DNA of 64,000 nucleotides, taken from the NCBI RefSeq assembly GCF_004798705.1, contig NZ_CP039290.1, positions 2,046,001 through 2,110,000 of the forward strand, given 5' to 3'. The translations under genes and the position numbers were made by a program. Every line of letters starts with the position of its first letter. Position 1 is the first letter of the stretch. Source of the stretch: Arthrobacter sp. PAMC25564. GTDB taxonomy: Bacteria > Actinomycetota > Actinomycetes > Actinomycetales > Micrococcaceae. This document shows positions 1 to 8,701 of the stretch, in pieces. Below the pieces are notes generated by a model. It did not search any database. It was not told where the DNA came from and was given only the letters and a program-made list of their open reading frames with translations.

Positions 1-3000
1 GATGTGGATCTCGTTGCCGCCCCACACGTCTGGGGTCTTCACACCAGGCCCGGACCACGACACGCGGCCATTCTCGGTAGCAAAGACCGGAGTGCCTTCC
101 GATGCCGCGAAGTCAACACCCTTGTGTGTCCGGTTGTAGCCCTGCGTCTCGATGAGCTGCTTGAGCGGATTCACGAACCCGCCATTTGCGTAGCCAGCAA
201 GTGCGCCGGCCATCGCGTAGAGGTTCGCCACACCAGCGCGCTTCGTCTGCTCCTTGGTGAACACGAACTCGCCCGCGTGGACGATGCCCGCCGGCTCATA
301 CTTGCCGCCGTCGCCCGTGTAGCCGCCGTCCGCAAACCCAGCCGGGAGCGCCACGCGAGGCAGCTTGTCGATGCCTGGCAGGATTCCAGCGATGGTGTTG
401 AACGCGCCGATCAGCCCATCATTGATTACGGTGTCGATGACGAACTTCACCGGCATCTTGGCGATGTCAATGATCCGGTCCCAAGCCGTCTTGATGAAGT
501 CAACGCCCTGATTGAAAGCATCCGGGATCGTCTTCGTGATGAAGTTCGCGAGCGTATCAAAGACGGGCTTGATGACGTTTACCCAGACCCACTTGATCGA
601 GGAACCGATGCCGTCGAACACGGGCTTGATGATGCTCTGGTATAGCCAGTTGAGAGCGTTTGGAATGATGACAGTGAACACGTTCACCCAGGCATCAAAT
701 ACCGGCTTCAGAAAAAGGTTCCACATCAAACTGGCAGCCGAACCGATAGCATCGAACACAGGCTTGATGACCGTGTCATGCAGCCAATTGAAGACTGCCG
801 GAAGGGTGACCGTGAAAACGTTCACCCAGTTGTCGAACACCGGCTTGATGACGTTGTCCCAGACCCATGAAATTGCTACACCGATTGCATCCATGACAGG
901 CTTGATGACCGTGTCATGCAGCCACGTAAACGCCGCCGCGAAGACGTCATGGATGAAGCCGACAACGGTATTGAAGATCGCAACCGCGCCATTCCACCAG
1001 TCGCTAATCACGGCGCCGATGGCAGAAAAAGCCTCAACCATCCGGTCCCAAAAGAACTTGAATAGCGGGACAACGATGTTCATGATGACCGAGACGATGA
1101 GCTGGAAGATGCCGCGGAAGAACAGGTAAAAACCGCCGATGATTACCGCCGCAGAATCGAACACCGGCTTGAGAGCGTTCACCCACAGCCAGTTGAAAAC
1201 ATCGCCGACGAATTGGACAGCCGCAGCGATCCCGTCGAAGGTGGGTTTGATGATTGACTCATAGACCCACTTGATGACGGCGGCGATCCCATCAAAGACC
1301 GGTTTGATAACCGAGTCGTAGAGCCATCCGAAGAAGTCGCCAGCGGACTTGACCGCAGTAATGATCCCATCAAAGACGGGCTTGACGATGTTCTCGTAAA
1401 GCCAGTTGAGCACGTCGCCGATTCCGCCGATGAAACCCTGGACCGCTGGTAGTGCCGTATTCGTGAACCAGTCCACCACGCCGGAAATTACGGACTGAAT
1501 GAAGTTCCAGACGTTCTTGACGATGTCCTTGCCAAGCTCGGTCTGCGTAAAGAACCAGATGAGCCCGGTAACGAGCCCGATGATCGCAAACACGATGATG
1601 CCAATCAGGTTGGCCTTCATCGCGGCATTCAGGTTGTACATGGCGATAGACGCAGCAATCGCCGTCCATGCCATCGCCGTCTGAGCCGCCGCAAGACCAC
1701 CCGTCACCGCCGCATGAATCGCCAGCGTCCACGTGTAAATCTTGAACGCAGCAACAGCCGCGCCAACACCGACCGCCAGCGACTCCAGCCAATCCTTGTT
1801 GTCCCGGACCCACTGGCCCATCGAATCGAACGCCGGAATCAGATCCGTCTTGATGTACGAAACGATGTCCTCGAAGGCCTTCTTAGCCCCGTCGCGGAGC
1901 TTGAATGCTGCCTCACGAGCACCGAGCAGGAAGTCAACAAACCGGGAATCTTCCTCCCAGCCAAACGCGGCCCGAAGCTTGCCCGTGTAGTCGCCCTTTA
2001 CCAGCAGGTCATAAAGCCCCTGCGCACCGTCGCGGACGTTGAGTAGGAAGTCAACAAGCTTGGAGTCCTCCTGCCAGCCGAACGCCTTAGTTAGCGCGCC
2101 CGTAAAGTCGCCCTTTACGATCAGGTCATAAAGCCCATTTGCGCCATCCATGACCTTGTCAATGAACTCGCCGATCTTGACGCCAGCGATCTTCGCGCCG
2201 TCTTCGAGCGGCTTGAGCCAGTTGATAGCCCCGGCAAAGAACTCCCGAATCTTCGGATACACGCCGGAGAGCAATGACGCGCCGATACGACTGACCGACG
2301 CCATTGTGTTCTTGAACGCGCCCTTGAGTGTCTCGCCAGACTTGAGCGCGGCCCCGCCGAGACCGGCCTCCATTGCCTTCTGGAAGGTCTCAAAGTTGAT
2401 CTTGCCATCAGAGGCAAGCTTGACGGTTTCCTCAGCAGACTTGCCGAGCTCCTTGCCGAGTAGCTGAATGATCGGAATGCCAGCATCATTGAGCTGCGCG
2501 ATCACGTCGCCCTGAATCTTGTTGGAGCTTGCAACCTTATTGAAGATCGCACCCATCTCGCCCATACCAACGCCAGCGATTGTTGCAGCGTCACCTGTCA
2601 GCTTGAGGGTTCGCTCCAGATCCTTGCCCGGCTTGATACCAGCAGCGACAGCGCCGGCCGCAACGGTCGCGGCCTCGTCCATGCCGAACGCTGTTCCCTT
2701 CACTGCGGCCATAGCGTCGTTCATGATCTGCGCGACGCCCTCGGCAGAGTGCCCCAGTCCCGACAGCTTCGCCTTGGCTTCCTCGATAGCCTGGAGGCGC
2801 CCGAAGCCCTTGAATAGGGCCGTTCCAAATGCGCCGCCGACCGACAGGCCGCCAGCGATGCCGGCAGCCTTGAGAGCGCCACCCATGAAGCCAGTAACGG
2901 CTCCAGTGAGTTTGCTGCCAAAGCCTTTTCCGGCGCTATCGCCCGCCGATTCACCAACGCCGTCGAGTTCACGGCCTACGGACTGTTGGAGCCCCTTGAA

Positions 3001-3042
3001 CGACGCCCGGACAAGGACATCGGCAACACCGATCGTAGGCAT
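1..3042 (-). CDS. Tape measure protein with C-terminal M23 peptidase domain (partial)
   Basis: Open frame of more than 1,010 codons running off the left edge; ATG at 3042 with an AGGAGG-type ribosome site just upstream. It sets tail length and is injected at infection. The N-terminal third is Ala/Gly-rich with helical repeats. A 39-residue unit (FGW-E-DS, VDFLL motif) occurs twice in tandem around residues 297-372. Hydrophobic helices lie around residues 410-500. About ten copies of a KPVFD-type motif, each near W and FNWLY-like aromatic residues, span roughly residues 555-827. Near residue 970 a stretch reading THKGVDFAASEGTPVFA has the HxxxD and GTPV pattern of M23 metallopeptidases. Length and position after the tail chaperones fit well. 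Confidence 0.93.
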   Translation of the reverse strand, partial: MPTIGVADVLVRASFKGLQQSVGRELDGVGESAGDSAGKGFGSKLTGAVTGFMGGALKAAGIAGGLSVGGAFGTALFKGFGRLQAIEEAKAKLSGLGHSAEGVAQIMNDAMAAVKGTAFGMDEAATVAAGAVAAGIKPGKDLERTLKLTGDAATIAGVGMGEMGAIFNKVASSNKIQGDVIAQLNDAGIPIIQLLGKELGKSAEETVKLASDGKINFETFQKAMEAGLGGAALKSGETLKGAFKNTMASVSRIGASLLSGVYPKIREFFAGAINWLKPLEDGAKIAGVKIGEFIDKVMDGANGLYDLIVKGDFTGALTKAFGWQEDSKLVDFLLNVRDGAQGLYDLLVKGDYTGKLRAAFGWEEDSRFVDFLLGAREAAFKLRDGAKKAFEDIVSYIKTDLIPAFDSMGQWVRDNKDWLESLAVGVGAAVAAFKIYTWTLAIHAAVTGGLAAAQTAMAWTAIAASIAMYNLNAAMKANLIGIIVFAIIGLVTGLIWFFTQTELGKDIVKNVWNFIQSVISGVVDWFTNTALPAVQGFIGGIGDVLNWLYENIVKPVFDGIITAVKSAGDFFGWLYDSVIKPVFDGIAAVIKWVYESIIKPTFDGIAAAVQFVGDVFNWLWVNALKPVFDSAAVIIGGFYLFFRGIFQLIVSVIMNIVVPLFKFFWDRMVEAFSAIGAVISDWWNGAVAIFNTVVGFIHDVFAAAFTWLHDTVIKPVMDAIGVAISWVWDNVIKPVFDNWVNVFTVTLPAVFNWLHDTVIKPVFDAIGSAASLMWNLFLKPVFDAWVNVFTVIIPNALNWLYQSIIKPVFDGIGSSIKWVWVNVIKPVFDTLANFITKTIPDAFNQGVDFIKTAWDRIIDIAKMPVKFVIDTVINDGLIGAFNTIAGILPGIDKLPRVALPAGFADGGYTGDGGKYEPAGIVHAGEFVFTKEQTKRAGVANLYAMAGALAGYANGGFVNPLKQLIETQGYNRTHKGVDFAASEGTPVFATENGRVSWSGPGVKTPDVWGGNEIHI
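550..1390 (-). repeat. KPVFD motif repeats within the tape measure gene
   Basis: Ten near-identical sites that read KPVFD, KPVMD or KPTFD on the minus strand lie near 565, 620, 700, 757, 840, 895, 1162, 1240, 1300 and 1375. Spacing is irregular, mostly 50-80 bases with one larger gap. They look like helical repeat units of a tape measure rather than a recent tandem duplication, since the bases around them have diverged. Confidence 0.8.
1925..2150 (-). repeat. 117-bp (39-residue) tandem duplication in the tape measure
   Basis: Two adjacent copies with a period of about 117 bases: the sequence aggaagtcaacaa occurs near 1929 and again near 2046, and both copies encode GLYDL, VKGD, TG-L, AFGW-EDS and VDFLL. 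Because 117 is divisible by three, the frame is kept. It is an in-frame internal duplication that would lengthen the tail slightly. Confidence 0.8.
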
Positions 3043-3063
3043 GGGGCCTCCTGTTTTAAGTTG

Positions 3064-3854
3064 TCAAATGTCGTCGGCGTCGAATCCGAACTGACCGACG
3101 AACATTTCGGCCCAGTTGCGTTCTGCGGCCTCGATGGCGCGGTCTATCTCGGTGTACGGTGCGGGGAATGGTGTCTCTTCGCCAGGCTTCCCACCGGCAG
3201 CGGCAATGCTGACCTGCCGCAAACCCTTGATGGCGTGCAGGATCTCCCGCAGCATCGTGATATTCAAGTCGAACTCAGAAATTCTTGGGGACCACGGCTC
3301 GGCATCGTCCGGCGCGGATAGCCGGAGTTCCGCAAGGTGCGCCGCGGTTTCCGGGTCGTTCGCTATTGCCTCGTTGAGCCTGCAAGCGGTGGGCAGGTTG
3401 TCGATCAGTTCGAGCAACCCAACCCACCGCTTACCCGCGTACCACTCCGCCAGATCCACGCCGTACTCCCGCAAGAGGTCGGCGCGGATCTGCGGACGGT
3501 AACGCTTGATTAGCTCTTCGAGGCGGTGTCTTCCCCCGGCTTACCAACGGTCTGCTCGTAATAGGCCATCACGCGCTGGATCAGGGCGGCATGGACGCGA
3601 AGCGGGATCTTCTCAGCCTTGTACGCCTCAAAATCCTTCTCCGACAGCCACTTTTCAAGGAATGTGAAGTCGTTCTGTCCCGTAGCTTCAAGATCCTTGA
3701 AGAACTCACCCGCCTCATCAGCGGGCAAGTCGAACAGGTCAGGGAACGTGATCCGCTTCCCGCCCTTGAGAGCGAGCACGAAAGGCTCCGGCTTAGCGAC
3801 CTCAGCTTCGAGCGAGGCGAGGGACAGATTTACGTTCGGCTTATCAACGGCCAT
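3064..3854 (-). CDS. Tail assembly chaperone fusion (gpG-T type, -1 frameshift product)
   Basis: A shifted product that joins the 3510-3854 frame to the frame ending at 3064. On the minus strand the run GGGGGAA (3531-3537) lies ten codons before the stop of the first frame. Slipping back one base after GGG continues as GRHRLEELIKRYRP into the downstream frame, which reads through to 3064 with no good start codon of its own (only a TTG at 3474). Long-tailed phages conserve this arrangement for coating the tape measure before tail-tube polymerisation. The downstream part is acidic and about 155 residues long. Use of the frameshift is inferred. Confidence 0.75.
3510..3854 (-). CDS. Tail assembly chaperone (gpG-like)
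   Basis: 114 residues, starting at MAVDKPNVN with an ATG at 3854. It has the usual place, just before the tape measure and just after the tube protein, and ends GKPGEDTASKS. The core (FPDLFDLPADEAGEFFKDLE) resembles actinophage tail assembly chaperones. A longer frame upstream to 3974 is rejected because it overlaps the small gene at 3883-4017 and is proline and serine rich. A slippery run near the 3' end suggests a minority fusion product. Confidence 0.85.
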   Translation of the reverse strand: MAVDKPNVNLSLASLEAEVAKPEPFVLALKGGKRITFPDLFDLPADEAGEFFKDLEATGQNDFTFLEKWLSEKDFEAYKAEKIPLRVHAALIQRVMAYYEQTVGKPGEDTASKS

Positions 3855-3882
3855 GGTGTTGCCTCCGGGTGTGAGGGGTTGG

Positions 3883-4017
3883 CTACTTGCTGGACTTGGG
3901 TGCTTCAGCCTTGAAGGCGTCGGCGGGTACTTCGGTGAATCCGTCGCGGCGAAGCTCTGCGGCCTCAGTGGCAACAGCGGTTTCGATGGTCAGTGTGCCT
4001 TTTGTGAACTTGGGCAA
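3883..4017 (-). CDS. Small phage protein between tube and chaperone genes
   Basis: 44 codons from a TTG at 4017, preceded by AGGAG at the right distance (AGGAGCCGAAATTG). The product starts LPKFTKGTLTIETAVATEAAELRRDGF and is charged with no membrane segment. It fills what would otherwise be a 245-base gap between the major tail protein and the chaperone. Small proteins of this sort, sometimes with Lys/Thr-rich ends, are common at this point in actinophages. Function unknown. Confidence 0.65.
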   Translation of the reverse strand: MPKFTKGTLTIETAVATEAAELRRDGFTEVPADAFKAEAPKSSK

Positions 4018-4099
4018 TTTCGGCTCCTAAGATTTCGGGGTGTCAGGTGGTACGGTGCGCGGCGCCACCCAGAGAACGCCGCGCACCGGGATTGGGGGA

Positions 4100-4765
4100 C
4101 TAGACGGCGGCAGTGAAGCCCAGCGCCGTCTTGTTCTTCACAGCGCCAGTTCCGCCGATGTAGTGGCGAACCGGGACGCCGATCACGGAATCCGTGAAAA
4201 CGTCGAACGTGTACGCCTGGGTAATGGCGTCGGACGTTCCCCACTTCTGGGAATCCGTCGCGGCGAGCTTCACCGAGCCATAGCCGCGGCCAAGGATCCA
4301 GTTGTCAGCGGCGGGGCCATCAGAGCCGATAATGAGCATGCGGTATTCCTGCCCAACCGGAAGGTCCGGCTCATCAATGACGATTTCGCCCGATGCCACA
4401 GCCTGAGTCACGGCGGTAAGACTGGTGCCGTAGGTCAACTCCTGCATGTGCTTCTTGCCGGTCTCCAGCGCAGTGAACTTCACCGAGCGGGCAACAGAGT
4501 CGATGTCAGAGCGGACAGGCCCGGCATAACCGAGTGCCGAGATGTCGGACTTCGAGATGTCTCGCCCATATTCAAATCCGTCCGGCGTGACGAGACCGAC
4601 AGGCAGGTATCCGAGGGCCTTCAGGTCAACGAGCGCGCCGCCGACGCCGAACAGGCTTGCGGGGAGCTCGACGGACGTGGGAGCCAGGAACGCGATGGCT
4701 TTCTGGATCTTGCGGACAAGGTTCCGATTGTCGGATTCCTGCTGAATCGTGGCAAACGTAGGCAT
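4100..4765 (-). CDS. Major tail tube protein
   Basis: 221 residues starting MPTFATIQQES. It has the length and place of a siphovirus tube subunit, between the tail terminator and the tail chaperones. It polymerises around the tape measure. The sequence contains VRSDIDSVARSVKFTALETGKKHMQELTYG, the kind of stretch seen in actinophage tube proteins. No Ig-like domain is visible. Family recognition is by position and general character. Confidence 0.8.
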   Translation of the reverse strand: MPTFATIQQESDNRNLVRKIQKAIAFLAPTSVELPASLFGVGGALVDLKALGYLPVGLVTPDGFEYGRDISKSDISALGYAGPVRSDIDSVARSVKFTALETGKKHMQELTYGTSLTAVTQAVASGEIVIDEPDLPVGQEYRMLIIGSDGPAADNWILGRGYGSVKLAATDSQKWGTSDAITQAYTFDVFTDSVIGVPVRHYIGGTGAVKNKTALGFTAAV

Positions 4766-4819
4766 GGGAAATAGACCCCTTTCAAGGGCTCAGAGTTAGT
4801 TGATTCCCCGAACGGGGTT

Positions 4820-5224
4820 TTAGAGGGGCCGGGACGTCACAAAGAAGGTCCCTACAGCCTTGTTGAGCGTGTCCGATTGGTAGGGCACATCAGCGGGGGT
4901 TACGTCCTGCTCGATGGAGTCGATGAAGCCGGATGGGGTTTCGATGCCATCGCCGATGATGGATGCGGCAATGGATTCGAGCGTGTTCACGGCCTGTTGC
5001 CCAGGTGCGTAAACCTCGATCGTCGCCCGATCTACACGGTCAACGAAGCCGCGATTGCCGCCCGTCACGTAGATCAAGGCGATTGGGAACGGGCCCCCAA
5101 GCGCGCCGTATGAGTCGGCGGGGAGTTGGTAGTGCGCCGACACCGGTTCGCCTAGGTGGGTTGCGCCGTCGATCAGGTCGAACAGTGCCTCGCGGGCGTC
5201 CGGGAAGATGAGAGCGTCGATCAA
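4820..5224 (-). CDS. Tail terminator / neck protein
   Basis: 134 residues (MIDALIFPDAREALFDLIDG). It follows the HK97 gp10-like gene with a 4-base ATGA overlap and precedes the tube gene, the usual place of the protein that caps the tail tube. The acidic alpha/beta character (FVDRVDRATIEVYAPG) fits known terminators. Called mainly by gene order. Confidence 0.7.
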   Translation of the reverse strand: MIDALIFPDAREALFDLIDGATHLGEPVSAHYQLPADSYGALGGPFPIALIYVTGGNRGFVDRVDRATIEVYAPGQQAVNTLESIAASIIGDGIETPSGFIDSIEQDVTPADVPYQSDTLNKAVGTFFVTSRPL

Positions 5225-5514
5225 TTGCCCCTCGCCTTCATGGAGTCAGCCACGCGCAACAGGACAGCGTCACGGGTGTCTTTCCAGTCACGGCGCGTCT
5301 CACGAACCACCGCACCGGCCCGACGCTCATTCGCCCAACCGGCAACAACCGTCATGGGTGCCGCGGAATACTCGCCGCGGCCAACAGACTGCGCCTTGCG
5401 TGCCAGATCACTAGCCGCGTTCATGGTGGCAGTGCCGATGATGGACGACGCGCCAAGCTCCTTGAGCCCGGCATCATCAGCCATGTAATGCTTCGAGACT
5501 TTATGGAGACTCAC
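5221..5514 (-). CDS. HK97 gp10-like neck protein
   Basis: 97 residues from a GTG at 5514 that overlaps the previous stop as GTGA; the longer frame from 5550 is not needed. It is basic (VSLHKVSKHYMADDAG, RRAGAVVRETRRDWKDTRDAV), like the gp10/minor-capsid neck proteins that join head and tail. Tight overlaps on both sides support translational coupling with its neighbours. Confidence 0.72.
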   Translation of the reverse strand: MSLHKVSKHYMADDAGLKELGASSIIGTATMNAASDLARKAQSVGRGEYSAAPMTVVAGWANERRAGAVVRETRRDWKDTRDAVLLRVADSMKARGN

Positions 5515-5885
5515 GCCATCACCAGCCCAACCTCGGAACCATGCGGCCACTCACCAGGGCGCCCATCCACAGACCACGTGCCGGCCATGCGCGCACCAGT
5601 TGGGACGCGGATACGGTCAGCCGGTAGGAACGTGAAGCCGGGATCCCGATAAAGCACGGCTGTGCTACTTACGACGTCGGAACGGTCCAGCGGGTCAGCA
5701 GTTGCGCGGGGAGCCAAGAGACAGCCCGTCACGGTAATTTCCTGCACCGGCAGCGGATTACCCTTAGCATCCTTACCGCCGCCCCGCAGCACGGTCACAG
5801 AGGTCAGCCACGAGCGCGGGAAACGCTTCACAAGCGACTGGCCCGGCACGTGATAATCACCCGGGAGCGCGAAGGCGTAACCCAT
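5511..5885 (-). CDS. Head-tail stopper (head completion protein)
   Basis: 124 residues (MGYAFALPGDYHVPGQSLVKRF). It lies third in the connector block after capsid. The mix of beta-strand-like stretches (VTVLRGGG, PVQEITVTGCLLAPR) and a C-terminal DGRPGEWPHGSEVGLV matches head-to-tail stoppers of actinophages. It starts one base inside the stop of the preceding connector gene. Called by order and composition. Confidence 0.68.
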   Translation of the reverse strand: MGYAFALPGDYHVPGQSLVKRFPRSWLTSVTVLRGGGKDAKGNPLPVQEITVTGCLLAPRATADPLDRSDVVSSTAVLYRDPGFTFLPADRIRVPTGARMAGTWSVDGRPGEWPHGSEVGLVMA

Positions 5886-6277
5886 CAGACCCCCATTGGA
5901 ATAGTCCAGGCTTTACGCTGCGGACGGGACTTGCCCAGCAGTCGCTTGTCGGCGGCAGACAAGTAAACGTTGCCATCAGGGTTGAGCACCTTGCCGCCCA
6001 TGGAGAACGGACCAGTCCCGAACTGGACCGACTCAAAACCGGCAGTCGGCGCCTCGGTTGAGACATCCATGGACCGCTTGACCATCCGACAGACAACGAG
6101 CTTCGGAATATCAGGGTCCATAGTCCCGGCGAGGATTCGTGCATCAAGGTCCGGGTAATTGCCGCAAACCTCAATGGACGCCTCGTGGAGCTTCTGAGTT
6201 GCGGCGGCGTCATCCTCGAAAGGCAGCCCGGGCCAGTGCGCCTTCAGATCCGCCAGTGTCGCATAGTCGGCGGCCAT
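5885..6277 (-). CDS. Head-tail adaptor protein
   Basis: 130 residues (MAADYATLADLKAHWPGLP). The N-terminal helix-rich start and the C-terminal segment VYLSAADKRLLG are typical of gp15/gp19-type adaptors in actinophages, where the terminal part often reads LS..d.rlLg. It binds the portal ring after packaging. It is the first connector gene after capsid. Confidence 0.75.
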   Translation of the reverse strand: MAADYATLADLKAHWPGLPFEDDAAATQKLHEASIEVCGNYPDLDARILAGTMDPDIPKLVVCRMVKRSMDVSTEAPTAGFESVQFGTGPFSMGGKVLNPDGNVYLSAADKRLLGKSRPQRKAWTIPMGV

Positions 6278-6282
6278 GGTGC

Positions 6283-6582
6283 CTACTTCCGGGGACGGCC
6301 ACGGCGCGGGGCCGCAGCAGTGAAGTCAGGGGCGGCAGACTCGGGCTCGGGTTCGGCGTCGTCAACCTCGTCGGCGGCGGGATCTTCCGCTGCATCTGCG
6401 GTCTCGGGCTCATCGTCGCCTTCATCTGCGTCATCGTCAGTCACAGATTCCGACTCGGGCTCAGCGGTGAGAACATGATCCCCAACAAGGCCATCAGCCC
6501 ACTCGGGAAGCTCATCACCCGGGGCAAACTGCACCGGGCCAGTCTCGCCATGGACAATTACATGCGCGGCGAAAGTTGCCAC
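6283..6582 (-). CDS. Small acidic phage protein after capsid
   Basis: 99 residues from a GTG at 6582 with AGGAG six bases upstream; an upstream ATG at 6648 lies in leader sequence and is rejected. The N-terminal half is folded-looking (FAAHVIVHGETGPVQFAPGDELPEWADG). The C-terminal half is Asp/Glu/Ala-rich low-complexity sequence ending in a basic RRGRPRK tail. Similar proteins sit between capsid and connectors in many actinophages. Function unknown. Confidence 0.75.
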   Translation of the reverse strand: MATFAAHVIVHGETGPVQFAPGDELPEWADGLVGDHVLTAEPESESVTDDDADEGDDEPETADAAEDPAADEVDDAEPEPESAAPDFTAAAPRRGRPRK

Positions 6583-6648
6583 CTTGACTCCTAAAGATTG
6601 GGGCCGAACGGCGCCCAGGCATAAGCCCGGACGCCGCCCAGCGGTCAA

Positions 6649-7668
6649 CTACAGAACCGTTGCGGAAAGCGTCAGGTTCGTGTTCGCCGGAACCGGCAGA
6701 GTGACAGCAGACGCCTTGGTCCACAGTGCAACCGGATCCTGATCCGAATAGGAGCCGACAACGACACCGGGCGCATCAACGGAATCGACACCATACTCAG
6801 CATCCAGCGACTCGGCAGTGATGCCCCAAAGGGTCTCGCCAAGCTTCTGGCCGGCGCCCGGGAGGAACACGACCTTCTTGGCATCGATGATTGCCTTAGC
6901 AGCCCCGGCATCGTCCTGGATCTGCGCCTCATAGAGCGACACGGGCGGGAGGCCGAAGGACATCAGCATTGCGTTGATGGCATCAACCGTGACGATCTGC
7001 TGAGTCGCGCCAGCCGGGAGGCAGAGGGCGCGCACATCAGAGTTGCGCATCAGCGAACTGAGCACGTCCTGGCTGGTCAGCATCGCGCCGGGACGGACAC
7101 CGTTGGTCTTGACGTACTCCGTCTGCCATGCCAGCAGGTCATCCAGAGGCTTGGATCCGCCGGCGTTCCACTTCGTTGCAGCGGTCTGCGTGTGGGATGC
7201 CTTGCGCTGGAAATCAGCCTCAAGGACAAGGCCGTTCTCGTTGAGAGTGACCTTGCCTTCTGAGATCGCCTGACCTCGGGCAACTTCGGCGCGGGCGTGA
7301 ATCTCCTTGGCGAGATCCACTGCATCGTTCAGGATCGCGTCAACGATTGCCGTGCTGATGCCGCGCATCTTGAGCCGGTCGAACTCGCCAAGGCGACGCT
7401 TGACCGAGATGGGCGGAATCGAGCCGCTGATGCGGTCAACACCAACCCGGCCAGAAATCGGAGACTCAGCATCCCACGAGCGGTACTTAGCAGCCTTCGC
7501 AAGGCCGCCACCGCCAACCGATGCGCGGAAGTCGATGTCATTTACCATCACGTCAGGCAGGTAAGCAGACAGCCCGAACGAGTTCTGCGGCAGGTCAGCC
7601 AGGGCCGTCCGAACATAACCGGTCAGCTCCGTAGGAGTGATGTAATCACTGGAAAGAACAAGTGCCAT
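6649..7668 (-). CDS. Major capsid protein
   Basis: 339 residues, the expected size, directly after scaffold and decoration genes. The sequence shows IPPISVKRRLGEFDRL, a pattern I associate with the lambda gpE-type capsid family, and a long alpha segment NDAVDLAKEIHARAEVARG. It builds the icosahedral shell. The start is an ATG at 7668 with GGAGG-like bases upstream. Confidence 0.88.
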   Translation of the reverse strand: MALVLSSDYITPTELTGYVRTALADLPQNSFGLSAYLPDVMVNDIDFRASVGGGGLAKAAKYRSWDAESPISGRVGVDRISGSIPPISVKRRLGEFDRLKMRGISTAIVDAILNDAVDLAKEIHARAEVARGQAISEGKVTLNENGLVLEADFQRKASHTQTAATKWNAGGSKPLDDLLAWQTEYVKTNGVRPGAMLTSQDVLSSLMRNSDVRALCLPAGATQQIVTVDAINAMLMSFGLPPVSLYEAQIQDDAGAAKAIIDAKKVVFLPGAGQKLGETLWGITAESLDAEYGVDSVDAPGVVVGSYSDQDPVALWTKASAVTLPVPANTNLTLSATVL

Positions 7669-7679
7669 GGTGCGCCTCC

Positions 7680-8051
7680 TTAGGCGAAGATGATGCGGCC
7701 AGCGGCAGAAGTCTTGCCACCAGCATCGACGGGAACGGGCAGCTTGGCCTCAATGACGCGGCCATGCTCAAGCAGCGCAGCAGCCACCGGGGTGGCGGTA
7801 GAGGCCGGAGCGGAAACGCCAGTGAACAGGAACCCGGCAAGCTCCTTGGTGGTCAGCCACAGTCCGTACTTGCCGCCAGCAAGCTTCTGCAGCGGGATGC
7901 CCGACTTCAGGTAGCCATCCGGGTAGTGGGTTGCCTTAGTGAACGTCGAAACGTCCAAAGTGATGGTCTGCGCGGCATTGGTGCCATGTGCAGATCCAAG
8001 CCAAGACTGGTTGTCCTGGCCGAAGGTCTCACGCTTCACGGTGATGTCCAT
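7680..8051 (-). CDS. Head decoration protein
   Basis: 123 residues (MDITVKRETFGQDNQSWLGSAHG). Beta-rich, Gly/Ala/Thr-rich, located between scaffold and capsid, as for lambda gpD-like shell-stabilising proteins. It contains PDGYLKSGIPLQKLAGGKYGL, a segment type common to actinophage decoration proteins. It is 11 bases from the capsid start, so translation is probably coupled. Confidence 0.78.
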   Translation of the reverse strand: MDITVKRETFGQDNQSWLGSAHGTNAAQTITLDVSTFTKATHYPDGYLKSGIPLQKLAGGKYGLWLTTKELAGFLFTGVSAPASTATPVAAALLEHGRVIEAKLPVPVDAGGKTSAAGRIIFA

Positions 8052-8078
8052 TTGATCCCTCCTCGGGATATCGAAGTG

Positions 8079-8612
8079 CTATTTCTTCTTGCGACTTTCG
8101 TACAGGGCCTGACCGGCAGCGAGAGAGCCGCCAGCCGGGTTGGTGTCGCCATTGCGGTTGCCGGAGTCATGCACCGGGGAGCCCTTCAGAGGCTTACCCT
8201 CAGCGCGGGCGTAGAGCTCGGAGATCTTCTTGGCGGACGCGAGGAAGCTGGCCTCGTCCGTCCCCGTCACCAAATCCCGGTACTCTTCCGGGACCGGATG
8301 GGTTGCCAGTGCAGACAGGCGGGCGTTGGTGGCCTTGAGCTTCGCGTTCTCGGCCGCCTGATCGTCCCGCTCTTTCTGGGCGCGCTGGATGTCGGACAGC
8401 TTGGCATCCTCGGCGGCCTGGATCTTGGCCTCAGCCTCAGCGGCGCGCTTCTCGGCAGCTTCCCGAGCTTCGCGCTCGGCCTTCAGCGCCTTGATGCCAC
8501 CCTCGCCTAGCTTCTCGTCAGCCTTTGCGGCTTCGGCAGCAGCAGCAGCATCAGCCGCGGCCTTCGCTTCGGCATCGGCGGCGGCCTTTGCTGCGATCTC
8601 TTCTTCGGTCAT
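8079..8612 (-). CDS. Scaffolding protein
   Basis: 177 residues, very rich in Ala, Glu and Lys, with a long predicted coiled coil (about residues 5-95, AEAKAAADAAAAAEAAKADEK onwards) followed by VPEEYRDLVTGTDEASFLASAKKISEL and a basic RKKK tail. This is the usual layout of phage scaffolds that direct capsid assembly and then leave. It lies between MuF and decoration genes. Confidence 0.88.
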   Translation of the reverse strand: MTEEEIAAKAAADAEAKAAADAAAAAEAAKADEKLGEGGIKALKAEREAREAAEKRAAEAEAKIQAAEDAKLSDIQRAQKERDDQAAENAKLKATNARLSALATHPVPEEYRDLVTGTDEASFLASAKKISELYARAEGKPLKGSPVHDSGNRNGDTNPAGGSLAAGQALYESRKKK

Positions 8613-8634
8613 TGCTTGACTCCTTCAGTGGTTG

Positions 8635-8673
8635 CCGCATCGCACGGCGAAAAACCCTGCCCGCATCGCACGG
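8635..8673. repeat. 13-bp direct repeat upstream of the scaffold gene
   Basis: The 13-mer ccgcatcgcacgg occurs at 8635-8647 and 8661-8673, 26 bases apart, inside the 89-base gap between MuF and scaffold. It could be a regulatory or recombination relic. Nothing else is visible in this gap. Confidence 0.6.
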
Positions 8674-8701
8674 AAGGGAAAATATGGGCCGCTTGGGGCG
8701 G

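Noticed and set aside
4..645. Plus-strand frame at the left edge
   Set aside because: It is antisense to the tape measure, whose frame is open through the whole interval and has an M23-type domain here.
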